DNA of 64,000 bases from Clostridiales bacterium (lineage in GTDB: Bacteria > Bacillota > Desulfotomaculia > Desulfotomaculales > VENG01), in assembly GCA_021736985.1 (NCBI GenBank), contig JAIPEW010000008.1:27893-91892 (forward strand). The letters run 5' to 3'. This document shows positions 32,599-44,168 of the stretch, piece by piece. Within the stretch, counting starts at the first letter, position 1; the number at the start of each line of letters is the position of its first letter. A program made the translations under genes and the position numbers. Below the pieces are notes generated by a model. It was not told the origin of the DNA and did no database searches. It saw only the letters and a list, made by a program, of their open reading frames with translations.

Positions 32599-32612
32599 AT
32601 TATGTTAATTAA

Positions 32613-33954
<1,342 letters not shown>

Positions 33955-33959
33955 AGGAT

Positions 33960-34184
33960 ATGGGTAATATGGAAGGGTACTTGCTATTAGCCCAGGAGCT
34001 CGATGTAGCGATGTCCAGCTATAGTGAATCAGGGTGGGACGTGGATATATTATATACAGCACCCCCTGTACAAAAAACCCAAGGTAAACTGAGAGTTGTA
34101 AGATGTAAAAAAGTTTCCGCGGGGAAAATCATGTTAACAGTGGCAAGGGAACAAGATGTGAACATTAAACCCCCTCAGCGTTAG
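33960..34184 (+). CDS. Hypothetical 74-aa protein
   Basis: ORF closely following frr and ending inside a terminator hairpin. Confidence 0.5.
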   Translation: MGNMEGYLLLAQELDVAMSSYSESGWDVDILYTAPPVQKTQGKLRVVRCKKVSAGKIMLTVAREQDVNIKPPQR

Positions 34185-34196
34185 AGGGGGTTTAAT
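34164..34196 (+). terminator. Rho-independent terminator
   Basis: ATTAAACCCCCTC-N7-GAGGGGGTTTAAT. Confidence 0.8.
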
Positions 34197-34307
34197 ACTA
34201 AATATCAAATAATATATTAGTATTATAGAATAATAATTTTATTTTGTTTATATTAATAAATATTATTTATATAATCTACATGGAAAAATTAGAGGGGGTA
34301 GTGTTTT

Positions 34308-35090
34308 TTGTCAACAAGCGATAATCCCTTGTTTAAATCAGAAAACATAAATGAGGATGAATTGAAAAGAGCTTTAAATTGCTCTAAACTACCCTGTCAT
34401 ATTGCTATAATTATGGATGGTAACGGGCGCTGGGCTGTTAATAAAAATATGCCGAGGGCTGAAGGGCACCGTGCGGGTGTAGAATCCCTCAGGAAAGTTG
34501 TTGAATTATGTGTTGAATTAAAAATAAATATTCTTACGGTGTATGCTTTTTCTACGGAGAACTGGAAGAGGCCGCAAGAAGAAATAAATATTTTAATGAA
34601 ACTTTTAGTGGAGTACCTGTATAGTGAAATAAATAATTTACACAAAAATGGTGTACGCGTAAGTACGATAGGGAATACCTGGGTACTGCCGCAAAGTGCC
34701 CAGGAAGCTTTGAAGATGGCTATGACTAAGACTTGTAATAATAATGGTTTAACTTTAAACTTGGCTCTTAATTATGGTGGACGTATGGAATTAGTTGATG
34801 GTATAAAAGATATTGCCAGAGAAGTATTCGAAGGAAAATTATCACCTGAAGATATAGATGAAAACACTGTATCCGGGCATTTGTATACTGGTGATTATCC
34901 TGATCCCGACCTTTTAATCCGCCCTTCAGGAGATTTTCGAGTTAGTAACTTTTTGTTATGGCAGCTGGCATATACGGAATTCTGGCTAACTACTATTATG
35001 TGGCCGGATTTTGACAGGCATACATTCTTATATGCTTTAATTGATTTTCAAAATCGAAAGAGACGTTTTGGGGGTTTGGAACACTCGTGA
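34308..35090 (+). CDS. uppS: Isoprenyl transferase (undecaprenyl diphosphate synthase)
   Basis: HIAIIMDGNGRWA; YAFSTENWKRP; DLLIRPSGDFRVSNFLLWQLAYTE. Confidence 0.97.
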   Translation: MSTSDNPLFKSENINEDELKRALNCSKLPCHIAIIMDGNGRWAVNKNMPRAEGHRAGVESLRKVVELCVELKINILTVYAFSTENWKRPQEEINILMKLLVEYLYSEINNLHKNGVRVSTIGNTWVLPQSAQEALKMAMTKTCNNNGLTLNLALNYGGRMELVDGIKDIAREVFEGKLSPEDIDENTVSGHLYTGDYPDPDLLIRPSGDFRVSNFLLWQLAYTEFWLTTIMWPDFDRHTFLYALIDFQNRKRRFGGLEHS

Positions 35091-35893
35091 TGTTGTGGCA
35101 GTCTTCATTTTTTAAAAGAGTTTTCAGTGCTGTCCTGGGAATACCTTTTATTTTAATATCTGTATGGTACGGCGGGGTTAGTTTAATGCTTTTGACTGCA
35201 TTAATAATGCTTTTGGGATTATCAGAAATGATATCCTTAATGTTGGGTTTAGGAATAAAGACCAAGCCTTTCCTTGTTTTTTTTGGCGGGGTAATATTAT
35301 TATTAGGAGCTTATATTAACGGAGTTACATATTCAATAAATTCACTTACTATCTTAATATTAATATATTTTATATTTCCCCTTTTTTATATAGAAAAAAT
35401 AAGTTTTATAAATGTTTCAGTCATGTTTTTTTCTACTTTATACGTGGGAATGATTACATATTTGTACCTGCTGCGCAATGTTGATGGCGGGTTAAAATGG
35501 TTGATTTTGTTACTGTTGTGTACCTGGGTAAATGATACAATGGCTTATTTGGGTGGAAAGAAATTTGGGAAAGTGCCTCTGGCTCCAAAAGTTAGTCCAG
35601 GGAAGACCCGAGAGGGTGCATTTTTTGGAGTTATCGGGAGTGTTTTTGTTGCTTTTTTGCTTCCCCTGGTTTATCCTTCTATGACATATTTAGTTGTTCT
35701 TCCGCTAGGGATCTTGATTGCAGTAGCAGGCCAGTTTGGAGATCTTGTACAGTCTGCGATCAAACGTGAAGCAGGTGTGAAGGATACTGGTAATTTAATT
35801 CCTGGTCACGGGGGTATCCTTGACAGGTTTGACAGTATGCTTTTTACTGCTCCGACAGTATATGTATATGTATGTTTGTTTATTATAAGATGA
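35087..35893 (+). CDS. cdsA: Phosphatidate cytidylyltransferase
   Basis: SPGKTREGAFFGVIGS...FGDLVQSAIKREAGVKDTGNLIPGHGGILDRFDS. Confidence 0.96.
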   Translation: MMLWQSSFFKRVFSAVLGIPFILISVWYGGVSLMLLTALIMLLGLSEMISLMLGLGIKTKPFLVFFGGVILLLGAYINGVTYSINSLTILILIYFIFPLFYIEKISFINVSVMFFSTLYVGMITYLYLLRNVDGGLKWLILLLLCTWVNDTMAYLGGKKFGKVPLAPKVSPGKTREGAFFGVIGSVFVAFLLPLVYPSMTYLVVLPLGILIAVAGQFGDLVQSAIKREAGVKDTGNLIPGHGGILDRFDSMLFTAPTVYVYVCLFIIR

Positions 35894-35894
35894 G

Positions 35895-37010
35895 GTGACG
35901 CGAGTGCACCGTCATATTGAAAGATTGTCTTTAATATTAATAGGTGCTCTAACTGTACTTGCATTATATGCAGCTGCTAATTTTGTTGTACCGCAAGTAT
36001 TTACCTGGTTCAAATATTTATTGCTTGTATTAATGCCGTTCATAATTGCAATATTGATAAGCCTGTTTATGGAACCTATAATAAAGAATATTCAAGAATT
36101 AACCAGGGTTTCCAGGGCAGTTGCAGTTTTGTTTTCAATGTTAGTTTTTTTTGGTGGTATTGGCTTTTTAATTACAATATTAATAATTCACCTGGCAGCT
36201 GAACTTACTGATCTTTCGATTGTTCTTCCTGCTTATGTAGATTCACTGCAATTGTATTTAGAAGATATTATTGTTAAAGGGCAAGGTTTTTATTTGAATT
36301 TGCCTGAAAGTGTAACCAGTCAGCTTGAGCAAGTCTTTAACCTTGAGAAAGTATTGAATACACTGGGAGGTACGCTGCAGCATTGGGCGCGTTCATTGGC
36401 AAATTCATTATTGACATTAATATCAAGCTTACCGGGAGCACTTATAATCATAATGATTAGTCTTGTATCATCTTATTTTATTAGCAAGGATAAGGAACGT
36501 TTGATTAACTTGTGGGTTAAAATAGCTCCTGAACCATGGGGAGAGCGAACAGTAAACGTGAGTCAGCAGTCAGCACGTGCTTTTATGAGTTTTATTAAAG
36601 CACAGTTGATCCTGGTATTCATAACAAGTGTACTTAGTATATTAGGATTAAGTTTAATAGGAAACAGTTATGCAATAACCATGGGTTTAATTATTGGATT
36701 TTTTGATTTAGTTCCGGTATTAGGACCAGGAGCAGTATATGTACCATGGGCAGCAGGAGCTTTTATAATGGGATCACCGGGGTATGGATTTAAGCTTTTG
36801 GGGTTATATCTTATTGTAGTAGTTATCAGGGCAATGCTTGAAGCCAAGGTTGTAGCTTCTAACCTGGGTTTGCACCCGCTAGCTGTCTTGTTAGCAATGT
36901 ATGCTGGTCTAAAAACTATTGGAGTGGTTGGGCTTATTGTCGGGCCTATTGTAGTAATAACTTTGCAGGCAGCAATAAAAACACGCTCTAATATATATAA
37001 AATTCATTAG
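35895..37010 (+). CDS. AI-2E family transporter / sporulation integral membrane protein YtvI-like
   Basis: Multi-TM; FFDLVPVLGPGAVYVPWAAGAF motif. Confidence 0.8.
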   Translation: MTRVHRHIERLSLILIGALTVLALYAAANFVVPQVFTWFKYLLLVLMPFIIAILISLFMEPIIKNIQELTRVSRAVAVLFSMLVFFGGIGFLITILIIHLAAELTDLSIVLPAYVDSLQLYLEDIIVKGQGFYLNLPESVTSQLEQVFNLEKVLNTLGGTLQHWARSLANSLLTLISSLPGALIIIMISLVSSYFISKDKERLINLWVKIAPEPWGERTVNVSQQSARAFMSFIKAQLILVFITSVLSILGLSLIGNSYAITMGLIIGFFDLVPVLGPGAVYVPWAAGAFIMGSPGYGFKLLGLYLIVVVIRAMLEAKVVASNLGLHPLAVLLAMYAGLKTIGVVGLIVGPIVVITLQAAIKTRSNIYKIH

Positions 37011-37027
37011 TTTATAGAAGGTGTATT

Positions 37028-38179
37028 ATGAAAGGAATAGTTATATTAGGTAGTACTGGATCTATAGGTTGTCAGGCTTTAAATGTGATAAAAGAGCTTG
37101 GATCAGAATATAATGTTTTAGGCCTTGCAGCAGGCTTAAACAAAAAGTTGGCTCTACAGCAGGTTAAAACCTTCAACCCAGCTGTTGTTTCGCTGGCAAA
37201 TAAAGAAGACGCTGATTGGTTAAGGGATAATTTAAACTCTGGAGATAATACAAAAGTAGTTTACGGGTATGAGGGGTTAATTGCTGCTGCTACATGGGAG
37301 GATGCGGATATTGTTTTGACGTCTGTTTCAGGTGCTGTAGGTCTTACACCTTCTATTGAAGCTTTGAGAGCAGGAAAGGATCTTGCACTTGCAAATAAGG
37401 AAACCTTGGTAGCAGCCGGAGAATTGGTTACAGACTTAGCACAAGAAAATGGCAGGCGTATTATGCCGGTGGACAGTGAACATTCGGCTATTTGGCAGTG
37501 TCTTTGGGGAGAAGATGAACACGAGGTTGAAAAGATAATTCTTACTGCATCAGGTGGTCCATTTAGAGAGAAGAGTATGGATTATTTGTTTAAAGCTGCT
37601 CCTGAAAATGCCTTGAAGCATCCTAATTGGGATATGGGTGCAAAAATAACAATAGATTCTGCTACGCTTATGAATAAGGGCCTGGAAGTTATAGAAGCCA
37701 GATGGTTGTTTGGTGTAGATTATGATAATATCGAAGTTTTGATTCATCCCCAGAGTATAATTCATTCCATGGTAGAATTTATTGATGGTTCAATAAAAGC
37801 CCAGATAGGTGTTCCTGATATGAGTTTGCCTATACAGGGTGCATTAACTTACCCGCATCGCGTGAAGGGACTAGCCCCGAGACTTTCCCGGCCTATACGC
37901 GATCTTACTTTTGAGTCGCCTGATCTGGAACGTTTTCCGTGTTTGAGGATGGCATACGAGGCAGGTAAGGCTGGAGGAACTATGCCTGCTGTCTTAAACG
38001 CAGTAAATGAAGTTGTTGTAAGAGGGTATTTGAACAAAGAAGTTGGTTTAATGGATGTACCTAAAATTATTGAAAAAATTATGCACAGGCACGCAATAGT
38101 GCTTAAGCCGGCACTGGAAGATATCTTGATGGTTGATGAATGGGCAAGAAAAGAAGCTCAACAGTATTTACACTATTAA
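37028..38179 (+). CDS. dxr: 1-deoxy-D-xylulose-5-phosphate reductoisomerase
   Basis: ILGSTGSIGCQALNVI; PVDSEHSAIWQCL; HPNWDMGAKITIDSATLMNKGLEVIEA. Confidence 0.97.
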   Translation: MKGIVILGSTGSIGCQALNVIKELGSEYNVLGLAAGLNKKLALQQVKTFNPAVVSLANKEDADWLRDNLNSGDNTKVVYGYEGLIAAATWEDADIVLTSVSGAVGLTPSIEALRAGKDLALANKETLVAAGELVTDLAQENGRRIMPVDSEHSAIWQCLWGEDEHEVEKIILTASGGPFREKSMDYLFKAAPENALKHPNWDMGAKITIDSATLMNKGLEVIEARWLFGVDYDNIEVLIHPQSIIHSMVEFIDGSIKAQIGVPDMSLPIQGALTYPHRVKGLAPRLSRPIRDLTFESPDLERFPCLRMAYEAGKAGGTMPAVLNAVNEVVVRGYLNKEVGLMDVPKIIEKIMHRHAIVLKPALEDILMVDEWARKEAQQYLHY

Positions 38180-38188
38180 TATGTAGGG

Positions 38189-39238
38189 GTGAGTCTTATG
38201 ACTACCTTTTTGTCATCCGTTATAGTATTTGGAATGCTCATTTTTTTTCATGAATTAGGCCATTTTACTATTGCAAAGCTCACAGGAGTTCAGGTCCATG
38301 AATTTAGTCTGGGGTTTGGTCCCAGGCTAGTAGGGTTTAGAAAAAGTGAAACAAATTACAACATTAGGATTTTCCCCCTGGGTGGATTTGTTAAAATGGC
38401 AGGAATGGATCCAGAGGAGGAAAGTATAGAAGAAGGTAGAGGGTTTAATGATAAAACTGTACTGCAGCGCGCAGGGGTTATATTTGCCGGTCCTTTTATG
38501 AATTTTATACTGGCGATAGTGTTGTTTGCCAGTATATTTATAATTCAGGGTATACCTGTGCCCAGTACAACTGTTAGTAAAACTGTCGCTGATGATCCAG
38601 CAGAAGAAGCTGGAATAAAATCGGGAGATCGCATAGTTGCTATTGAAGGCCAGAGGGTTGATAAATGGGAAGATATAACGAGGTTAATAAGTAAAAATGC
38701 TGAAGAGGATATTAATATAACTATTAACCGGGATGGTAATAACTTAATTCTTGATATGGTACCTGCTGTTGGTGATGACGGGCAAGGGCACATAGGAATT
38801 TATCCTGAGAATAGTTTTCAAAGACAAAATCCTTTTTCAGCCCTGGTACAGGGAACTAAATTTACTGGACAAATAACTTTTTTGATTGTTGATTTTCTAG
38901 GTAAAATGATTACCGGGGAGGCGCCTGCAGACCTAGGGGGACCGGTAAGAGTTGTTTACGAGATTAATAAGGCTACGGATCTAGGTATGGCTTATTTGTT
39001 TAGATTAGCGGCTTTTTTAAGTATAAACCTCGGGTTGTTTAATCTGTTCCCCATTCCCGCTTTGGACGGTAGTAGAATTATGTTTTTAGCTTTAGAAGGA
39101 ATACGGGGTAAGCCATTGGACCCGGCAAAGGAGAATTTTATTCATATGGTAGGATTTGGCTTGCTTTTGATGTTAATTGTGTTTATTACTTACAATGATA
39201 TATTACAGTTATTTACTGTTAACAAGAGTCTACCGTAG
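38189..39238 (+). CDS. rseP: RIP metalloprotease RseP
   Basis: HELGHFTIAKLTGVQVHEFSLGFGP; PDZ region; NLFPIPALDGSRI. Confidence 0.95.
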   Translation: MSLMTTFLSSVIVFGMLIFFHELGHFTIAKLTGVQVHEFSLGFGPRLVGFRKSETNYNIRIFPLGGFVKMAGMDPEEESIEEGRGFNDKTVLQRAGVIFAGPFMNFILAIVLFASIFIIQGIPVPSTTVSKTVADDPAEEAGIKSGDRIVAIEGQRVDKWEDITRLISKNAEEDINITINRDGNNLILDMVPAVGDDGQGHIGIYPENSFQRQNPFSALVQGTKFTGQITFLIVDFLGKMITGEAPADLGGPVRVVYEINKATDLGMAYLFRLAAFLSINLGLFNLFPIPALDGSRIMFLALEGIRGKPLDPAKENFIHMVGFGLLLMLIVFITYNDILQLFTVNKSLP

Positions 39239-39248
39239 GAGTGTTGTC

Positions 39249-40310
39249 ATGTTAAAAAGAGATAATACAAGAGGGGTTAAACTGGGCGGGATACAGGTTG
39301 GCGGCGGAGCCCTTGTTAGCGTGCAGTCAATGACTAACACTGACACGAGGCACGTAGAAGATACAGTGAAGCAGGTGAAAGAACTGGAGGATATAGGCTG
39401 TGAAATAATTAGAGTAGCAGTTAAAGATTTAGAAGCTGCTCGTGCATTAAATAAAATATTGCCGCAGATAAATATACCATTGATAGCAGATATACACTTT
39501 AACCACAAGCTTGCCATAGAAGCAATTAATGCCGGGGTGCATGGATTGCGGTTAAACCCGGGAAATATCGGTGGGGAAGAAAATGTTGCCTCTGTTGTTT
39601 CGGCTGCTTCCCGAAAGAAAGTTCCTATCAGGATTGGTGTTAATGCAGGGTCACTGGAAAAAGATTTGCTGGATGTGGACGGTGTTCCTACCGCAGAAGG
39701 TATGGTGAAAAGTGCTTTAAGGCATATCAGGTATTTGGAAAAGTTGAATTTCAAAGATATTAAAATATCTTTGAAAGCGTCTCATATACCTCTAATGCTA
39801 AAGGCATACAGAATACTGTCAGACAAGGTAGAGTATCCCTTGCATGTTGGGGTTACTGAAGCAGGCACGTTGCGCACAGGTTCGATAAAATCCGCAGTAG
39901 GGATAGGTGCTCTTCTAGCAGAAGGTATTGGCGATACAATAAGGGTTTCATTAACAGGGCATCCAAGACATGAAGTTAAAGTTGGGTATGATATTTTAAA
40001 GTCCCTTGGGTTAAGGCAGCGTGGAATTGAACTTATTTCTTGTCCTACCTGTGGAAGAACTGAAATAGAGCTTATTCCAATTGCACAGGAGGTGGAGGAT
40101 CGCCTACAGGGAATAGAAAAGCCGTTGAGAGTGGCAGTGATGGGATGTGCGGTGAACGGGCCCGGCGAGGCAAAACACGCGGATGTCGGTATTGCCGGGG
40201 GGAAAGGTGAAGGAGTGCTTTTTCGAAAGGGACAGGTAATGAGAAAAGTTTCCGGGGACAAGCTTGCTGATGAATTAGTAAAAGAGGTTTATAAACTTTG
40301 TGAAGAATAA
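39249..40310 (+). CDS. ispG: Flavodoxin-dependent 4-hydroxy-3-methylbut-2-enyl diphosphate synthase
   Basis: VSVQSMTNTDTRHVEDTVKQVKEL; SCPTCGRTEIELI; MGCAVNGPGEAKHADVGIAGG. Confidence 0.97.
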   Translation: MLKRDNTRGVKLGGIQVGGGALVSVQSMTNTDTRHVEDTVKQVKELEDIGCEIIRVAVKDLEAARALNKILPQINIPLIADIHFNHKLAIEAINAGVHGLRLNPGNIGGEENVASVVSAASRKKVPIRIGVNAGSLEKDLLDVDGVPTAEGMVKSALRHIRYLEKLNFKDIKISLKASHIPLMLKAYRILSDKVEYPLHVGVTEAGTLRTGSIKSAVGIGALLAEGIGDTIRVSLTGHPRHEVKVGYDILKSLGLRQRGIELISCPTCGRTEIELIPIAQEVEDRLQGIEKPLRVAVMGCAVNGPGEAKHADVGIAGGKGEGVLFRKGQVMRKVSGDKLADELVKEVYKLCEE

Positions 40311-40352
40311 TTAGCGTGGGATATGAAAGCAGCGAAACAGGAGGTGTTTTAC

Positions 40353-42059
40353 ATGAGGGTATCCCAGATGCTTATACCTACTTTAAGAGAGGTTCCTGCT
40401 GAAGCTGAAGTTGTTAGCCATAAGCTGCTTCTTAGAGCTGGTTTTATACGAAAATCTGCTGCCGGTGTCTATACCTATTTACCGCTGGCGTGGCGTGTAC
40501 TGGAAAAAATACAAAAAATTGTGCGGGAAGAAATGAATCGTGAAGGCGGACAGGAAGTGCTGATGCCTATAATGCAGCCGGCAGAGTTATGGCGGGAGTC
40601 AGGCCGGTGGGATGTTTATGGCGAAGAATTGATAAGATTTAAGGATCGCCATGATAGAAATTTTTGTCTGGGACCTACACATGAAGAAATTATTACTGAT
40701 CTAGTAAGGGGAGAAGTTAATTCCTATAAACAAATGCCTCTTCTTCTTTACCAGATGCAAAATAAGTACAGGGATGAAAGAAGACCGCGTTTTGGTTTAT
40801 TGCGTGGAAGAGAATTTATTATGAAAGATCTTTATTCTTTTGATCGTGATGAAAAAGGTTTGGATATAAGTTATAAAAAGATGTATAGAGCTTATTCAAA
40901 TGTGTTTTCCCGGTGTGGAATGCAGTTCAGGGTTGTAGAAGCTGACTCCGGAGCTATCGGCGGGAGTGATACCCATGAATTTATGGTTTTGGCTGATTCA
41001 GGAGAGGCGGAAATCGTTTATTGTGAAAATGATGACTGTAGTTATGCAGCCAATGTAGAAAGAGCGATTTCAGCAGTTGGCGAGGATTCATCAAATGAAG
41101 TGCCTAGCAGATTACAGGAAGTACATACTCCAGATGTAGGTACTATTGAGGAGTTAACATCTTTTCTTGATATTTCTGCAGAGAAAACAATAAAAACAAT
41201 AATTTATAGTGCTGATGATGAAATAATCGCAGCATTAGTACGTGGTGACCGCGAGGTTAACGAGGTGAAATTGTATAATGAGCTTAATTGTTTACATATG
41301 GAGTTGGCTAGTGCTGAAATGATTAGCAGAGTCACAGGAGGAAATATGGGGTTTTCGGGCCCGGTTAACCTGGACATTTGTATTATAGCCGACCATGAAG
41401 TCAAAAATATTACTAATGCAGTTACAGGTGCTAATAGAACTGATTATCATCTAATCAATGTTAATGCAGGGCGGGATTTTGAGCCGGACAAGGTTGCAGA
41501 TATTAGAATGGTTCAGGCTGGTGAGGCCTGCCCGTATTGTTCATCGCCCATGACCGGTGCCAGGGGAATAGAGGTCGGCCAGGTATTTAAGCTAGGTGAT
41601 AAGTATAGCCGGGCATTGGAAGCAACTTTTTTAGATGAAAGAGGAAAAGAGCAATATATCGTAATGGGTTGTTACGGAATTGGAATTAGCAGAGTGTTAT
41701 CTGCATGCGTGGAACAAAATAATGATGAACAAGGTATTATCTGGCCCGGAGCAATTGCACCGTATCATGTAGTAATCGTCCCAATAAATGTTAAAGACAA
41801 TGATCAACTCAATATGGCTGAAAGAGTTTACAATACCCTTTCTGATAATGGAATAGAAACAGTACTTGATGATCGCCAGGAACGCCCGGGAGTTAAATTT
41901 AAAGATGCTGATCTCATTGGTTATCCACTGCGAATTACAATTGGTTCAAAAGCCTTGGAGTCAAGTGAATTAGAAGTTAAAAAACGCTCTTCCGGGGATA
42001 TTGTAATGATACCTGAAGAAAATGTTTGCGAAAAAGTTAAAAGTATGTTAAGTTACTAA
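40353..42059 (+). CDS. proS: Prolyl-tRNA synthetase
   Basis: [53 protein letters not shown]. Confidence 0.97.
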   Translation: MRVSQMLIPTLREVPAEAEVVSHKLLLRAGFIRKSAAGVYTYLPLAWRVLEKIQKIVREEMNREGGQEVLMPIMQPAELWRESGRWDVYGEELIRFKDRHDRNFCLGPTHEEIITDLVRGEVNSYKQMPLLLYQMQNKYRDERRPRFGLLRGREFIMKDLYSFDRDEKGLDISYKKMYRAYSNVFSRCGMQFRVVEADSGAIGGSDTHEFMVLADSGEAEIVYCENDDCSYAANVERAISAVGEDSSNEVPSRLQEVHTPDVGTIEELTSFLDISAEKTIKTIIYSADDEIIAALVRGDREVNEVKLYNELNCLHMELASAEMISRVTGGNMGFSGPVNLDICIIADHEVKNITNAVTGANRTDYHLINVNAGRDFEPDKVADIRMVQAGEACPYCSSPMTGARGIEVGQVFKLGDKYSRALEATFLDERGKEQYIVMGCYGIGISRVLSACVEQNNDEQGIIWPGAIAPYHVVIVPINVKDNDQLNMAERVYNTLSDNGIETVLDDRQERPGVKFKDADLIGYPLRITIGSKALESSELEVKKRSSGDIVMIPEENVCEKVKSMLSY

Positions 42060-42082
42060 AATTGATGTAAGTCCTGTGCTTC

Positions 42083-42111
42083 TTGCTCATGAAATACATC
42101 TATGATATACT
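42083..42111 (+). promoter_or_regulatory. Putative sigma-A promoter of the rimP-nusA-infB operon
   Basis: TTGCTC, 17-bp spacer, TATACT. Confidence 0.65.
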
Positions 42112-42163
42112 TACCATGAATTAAGTGCGGGAACGTTTTAACTTTTTAGCAGGTTATTTTCAG

Positions 42164-42190
42164 GAGTGGGTATATCCCACTCTTTCATTT
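42164..42190 (+). terminator. Hairpin terminator/attenuator in rimP leader
   Basis: GAGTGGG-TATAT-CCCACTC followed by TTTCATTTTATT. Confidence 0.65.
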
Positions 42191-42228
42191 TATTATGTGA
42201 AAAATAAAAAATAGGGAGGGTAATTAAG

Positions 42229-42702
42229 GTGGGCAAAAATATTCCCACAGCAGTTGAAAAACTGGTTGCTCCCGTAGTTGAGTCAAAAAACATGGAGTTG
42301 GTAGATGTAAACTATATTAAAGAAGGTGGGCGCTGGTTTTTGCGATTGTTTATAGATAAGCCTGAAGGAGTAGATTTAGATGATTGCGAATTGATATCTC
42401 AGAGTGTAGAACCGGTACTTGATAGTAATGATCCTATTTCGGGCCCGTATACTCTGGAAGTTTCGTCTCCTGGTCTAGATCGCCCTTTGAGGAAAGTTGC
42501 GGATTATGAGCGTTTTCAAGGATATGCTGTTAATATAAGCACTTTTGCACCGGTTAATGGCCAACGTCGCTTTAAAGGAGTCTTAAAAGGTGTACTTGAA
42601 GATGAGATAAAGTTAAGTGTAGATAAAAGCGATGTGTATATTCCCTTGGACCAAGTGGCTAAGGCTAAATTAGCTCCTGAATTTCAGGGCCTTGGAGGAT
42701 AA
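42229..42702 (+). CDS. rimP: Ribosome maturation factor RimP
   Basis: LRLFIDKPEGVDLDDCELISQSV; YTLEVSSPGLDRPL. Confidence 0.96.
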   Translation: MGKNIPTAVEKLVAPVVESKNMELVDVNYIKEGGRWFLRLFIDKPEGVDLDDCELISQSVEPVLDSNDPISGPYTLEVSSPGLDRPLRKVADYERFQGYAVNISTFAPVNGQRRFKGVLKGVLEDEIKLSVDKSDVYIPLDQVAKAKLAPEFQGLGG

Positions 42703-42708
42703 TTTTAT

Positions 42709-43794
42709 ATGAATACGGATTTTTTAGATGCATTGCGGGATATTGAAAAGGAAAAGGGAATTGAATTAGAAGTGCTTCTAGAAGCTATAGAAGCAGCATT
42801 ATTGTCTGCATATAGGAGGAATTTTGGCTCTTCACAGAATGCCCGGGTAGAGATTGACAGAGACACCGGTGATTTTAAAGTTTATGCACAAAGAACGGTT
42901 GTTGAATTAGTAGAAGACCCTAGAATGGAAATCCTCCTGGAAGAAGCACAAAAAATTGACCCCCGGTATGAACTGGAAGATATTGTTGAGAACGAAGTTA
43001 CTCCTAGTAATTTCGGGCGCATAGCGGCTCAAACGGCGAAACAGGTTGTTGTGCAGCGTATCAGAGAAGCAGAAAGAAACATAGTATATGAAGAATTTGC
43101 TAACCGGGAAGGCGATATTGTAAATGGAGTTGTACAGAGAACAGAGCAAAAAAATGTTTTAATAGAGCTAGGAAAAACTGAAGCTATACTTGCCCCGACA
43201 GAACAAATTCCGGGGGAGAAATATCCCCAGGGAAGTAGAGTAAAAACATACATTGTAGAAGTTAGAAAAACTACAAAAGGGCCTCAAATTTTTGTTTCAC
43301 GCACACATCCGGGTTTATTAAAACGTCTTTTTGAAATGGAAGTCCCTGAATTACAAGAAGGTATAATAGACTTGATATCAGTATCCAGGGAAGCTGGACA
43401 GCGGGCTAAAATTGCGGTTTATTCAGAAGAAGAAAATGTAGATCCTGTGGGTGCGTGTGTCGGGCCCCAGGGAATGCGTGTGCAGTCAATTGTTAATGAA
43501 TTACAGGGTGAGAAAATAGATATTATTAGTTGGGATGCAGATCCTTCCAAGTATATTGCCAGTTCACTTAGCCCGGCAAAAGTAGTTGCAGTAGAAATTT
43601 GGGAAGAAGAAAAAGTTGCCAGGGTTATAGTGCCTGATTATCAGCTTTCACTGGCCATAGGAAAAGAAGGTCAAAATGCCCGGCTTGCTGCAAAATTAAC
43701 CGGATGGAAGATAGATATAAAAAGTGAGAGCCAAATGGCTGAACTGTTTCCTGATGAATATAAAGAATTGTTTCATGATCAGGTAGAAAATTAG
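42709..43794 (+). CDS. nusA: Transcription termination/antitermination protein NusA
   Basis: VSRTHPGLLKRLFEMEVPE; S1 and KH domains; AIGKEGQNARLAAKLTGWKIDI. Confidence 0.97.
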   Translation: MNTDFLDALRDIEKEKGIELEVLLEAIEAALLSAYRRNFGSSQNARVEIDRDTGDFKVYAQRTVVELVEDPRMEILLEEAQKIDPRYELEDIVENEVTPSNFGRIAAQTAKQVVVQRIREAERNIVYEEFANREGDIVNGVVQRTEQKNVLIELGKTEAILAPTEQIPGEKYPQGSRVKTYIVEVRKTTKGPQIFVSRTHPGLLKRLFEMEVPELQEGIIDLISVSREAGQRAKIAVYSEEENVDPVGACVGPQGMRVQSIVNELQGEKIDIISWDADPSKYIASSLSPAKVVAVEIWEEEKVARVIVPDYQLSLAIGKEGQNARLAAKLTGWKIDIKSESQMAELFPDEYKELFHDQVEN

Positions 43795-43804
43795 GAGGGG
43801 GTTT

Positions 43805-44077
43805 ATGCCTAAGAAAAAAAAGAAAATACCACAGCGGATGTGTGTGGGGTGTCAGCAGGTTAAACCCAAGAAAGAAATGATTAGAGTAGTTCGTACACCA
43901 GAAGATAATGTAGAAATTGATTTTAAAGGAAAGCTGTCAGGAAGAGGAGCTTATTTGTGTCTGAGCAGTGAATGTTTTAAACAAGCCTATAAAGCAAAGC
44001 GCTTGGAGAAGAATCTGAATGTTACGATACCACCCGAAATATATGAAGAGTTATTAGCAAAAATTGAAGAAAAATAA
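43805..44077 (+). CDS. YlxR/RnpM-family protein
   Basis: RMCVGCQQVKPKKEMIRVVRTPED...GRGAYLCLSSECF. Confidence 0.92.
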   Translation: MPKKKKKIPQRMCVGCQQVKPKKEMIRVVRTPEDNVEIDFKGKLSGRGAYLCLSSECFKQAYKAKRLEKNLNVTIPPEIYEELLAKIEEK

Positions 44078-44168
44078 AAAAAGATTATAATATCGCCCTT
44101 ACGTTATAAGGGCTTGGAAAGGGGAGTAGGCCATATTATGAGTGGCTTAAAATCTTGGAGGTGATTTA

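Noticed and set aside
39782-40261. 159-aa minus-strand ORF inside ispG
   Set aside because: Antisense shadow of a well-conserved gene; no SD or homology evident. The same applies to the other minus-strand ORFs inside the housekeeping genes.
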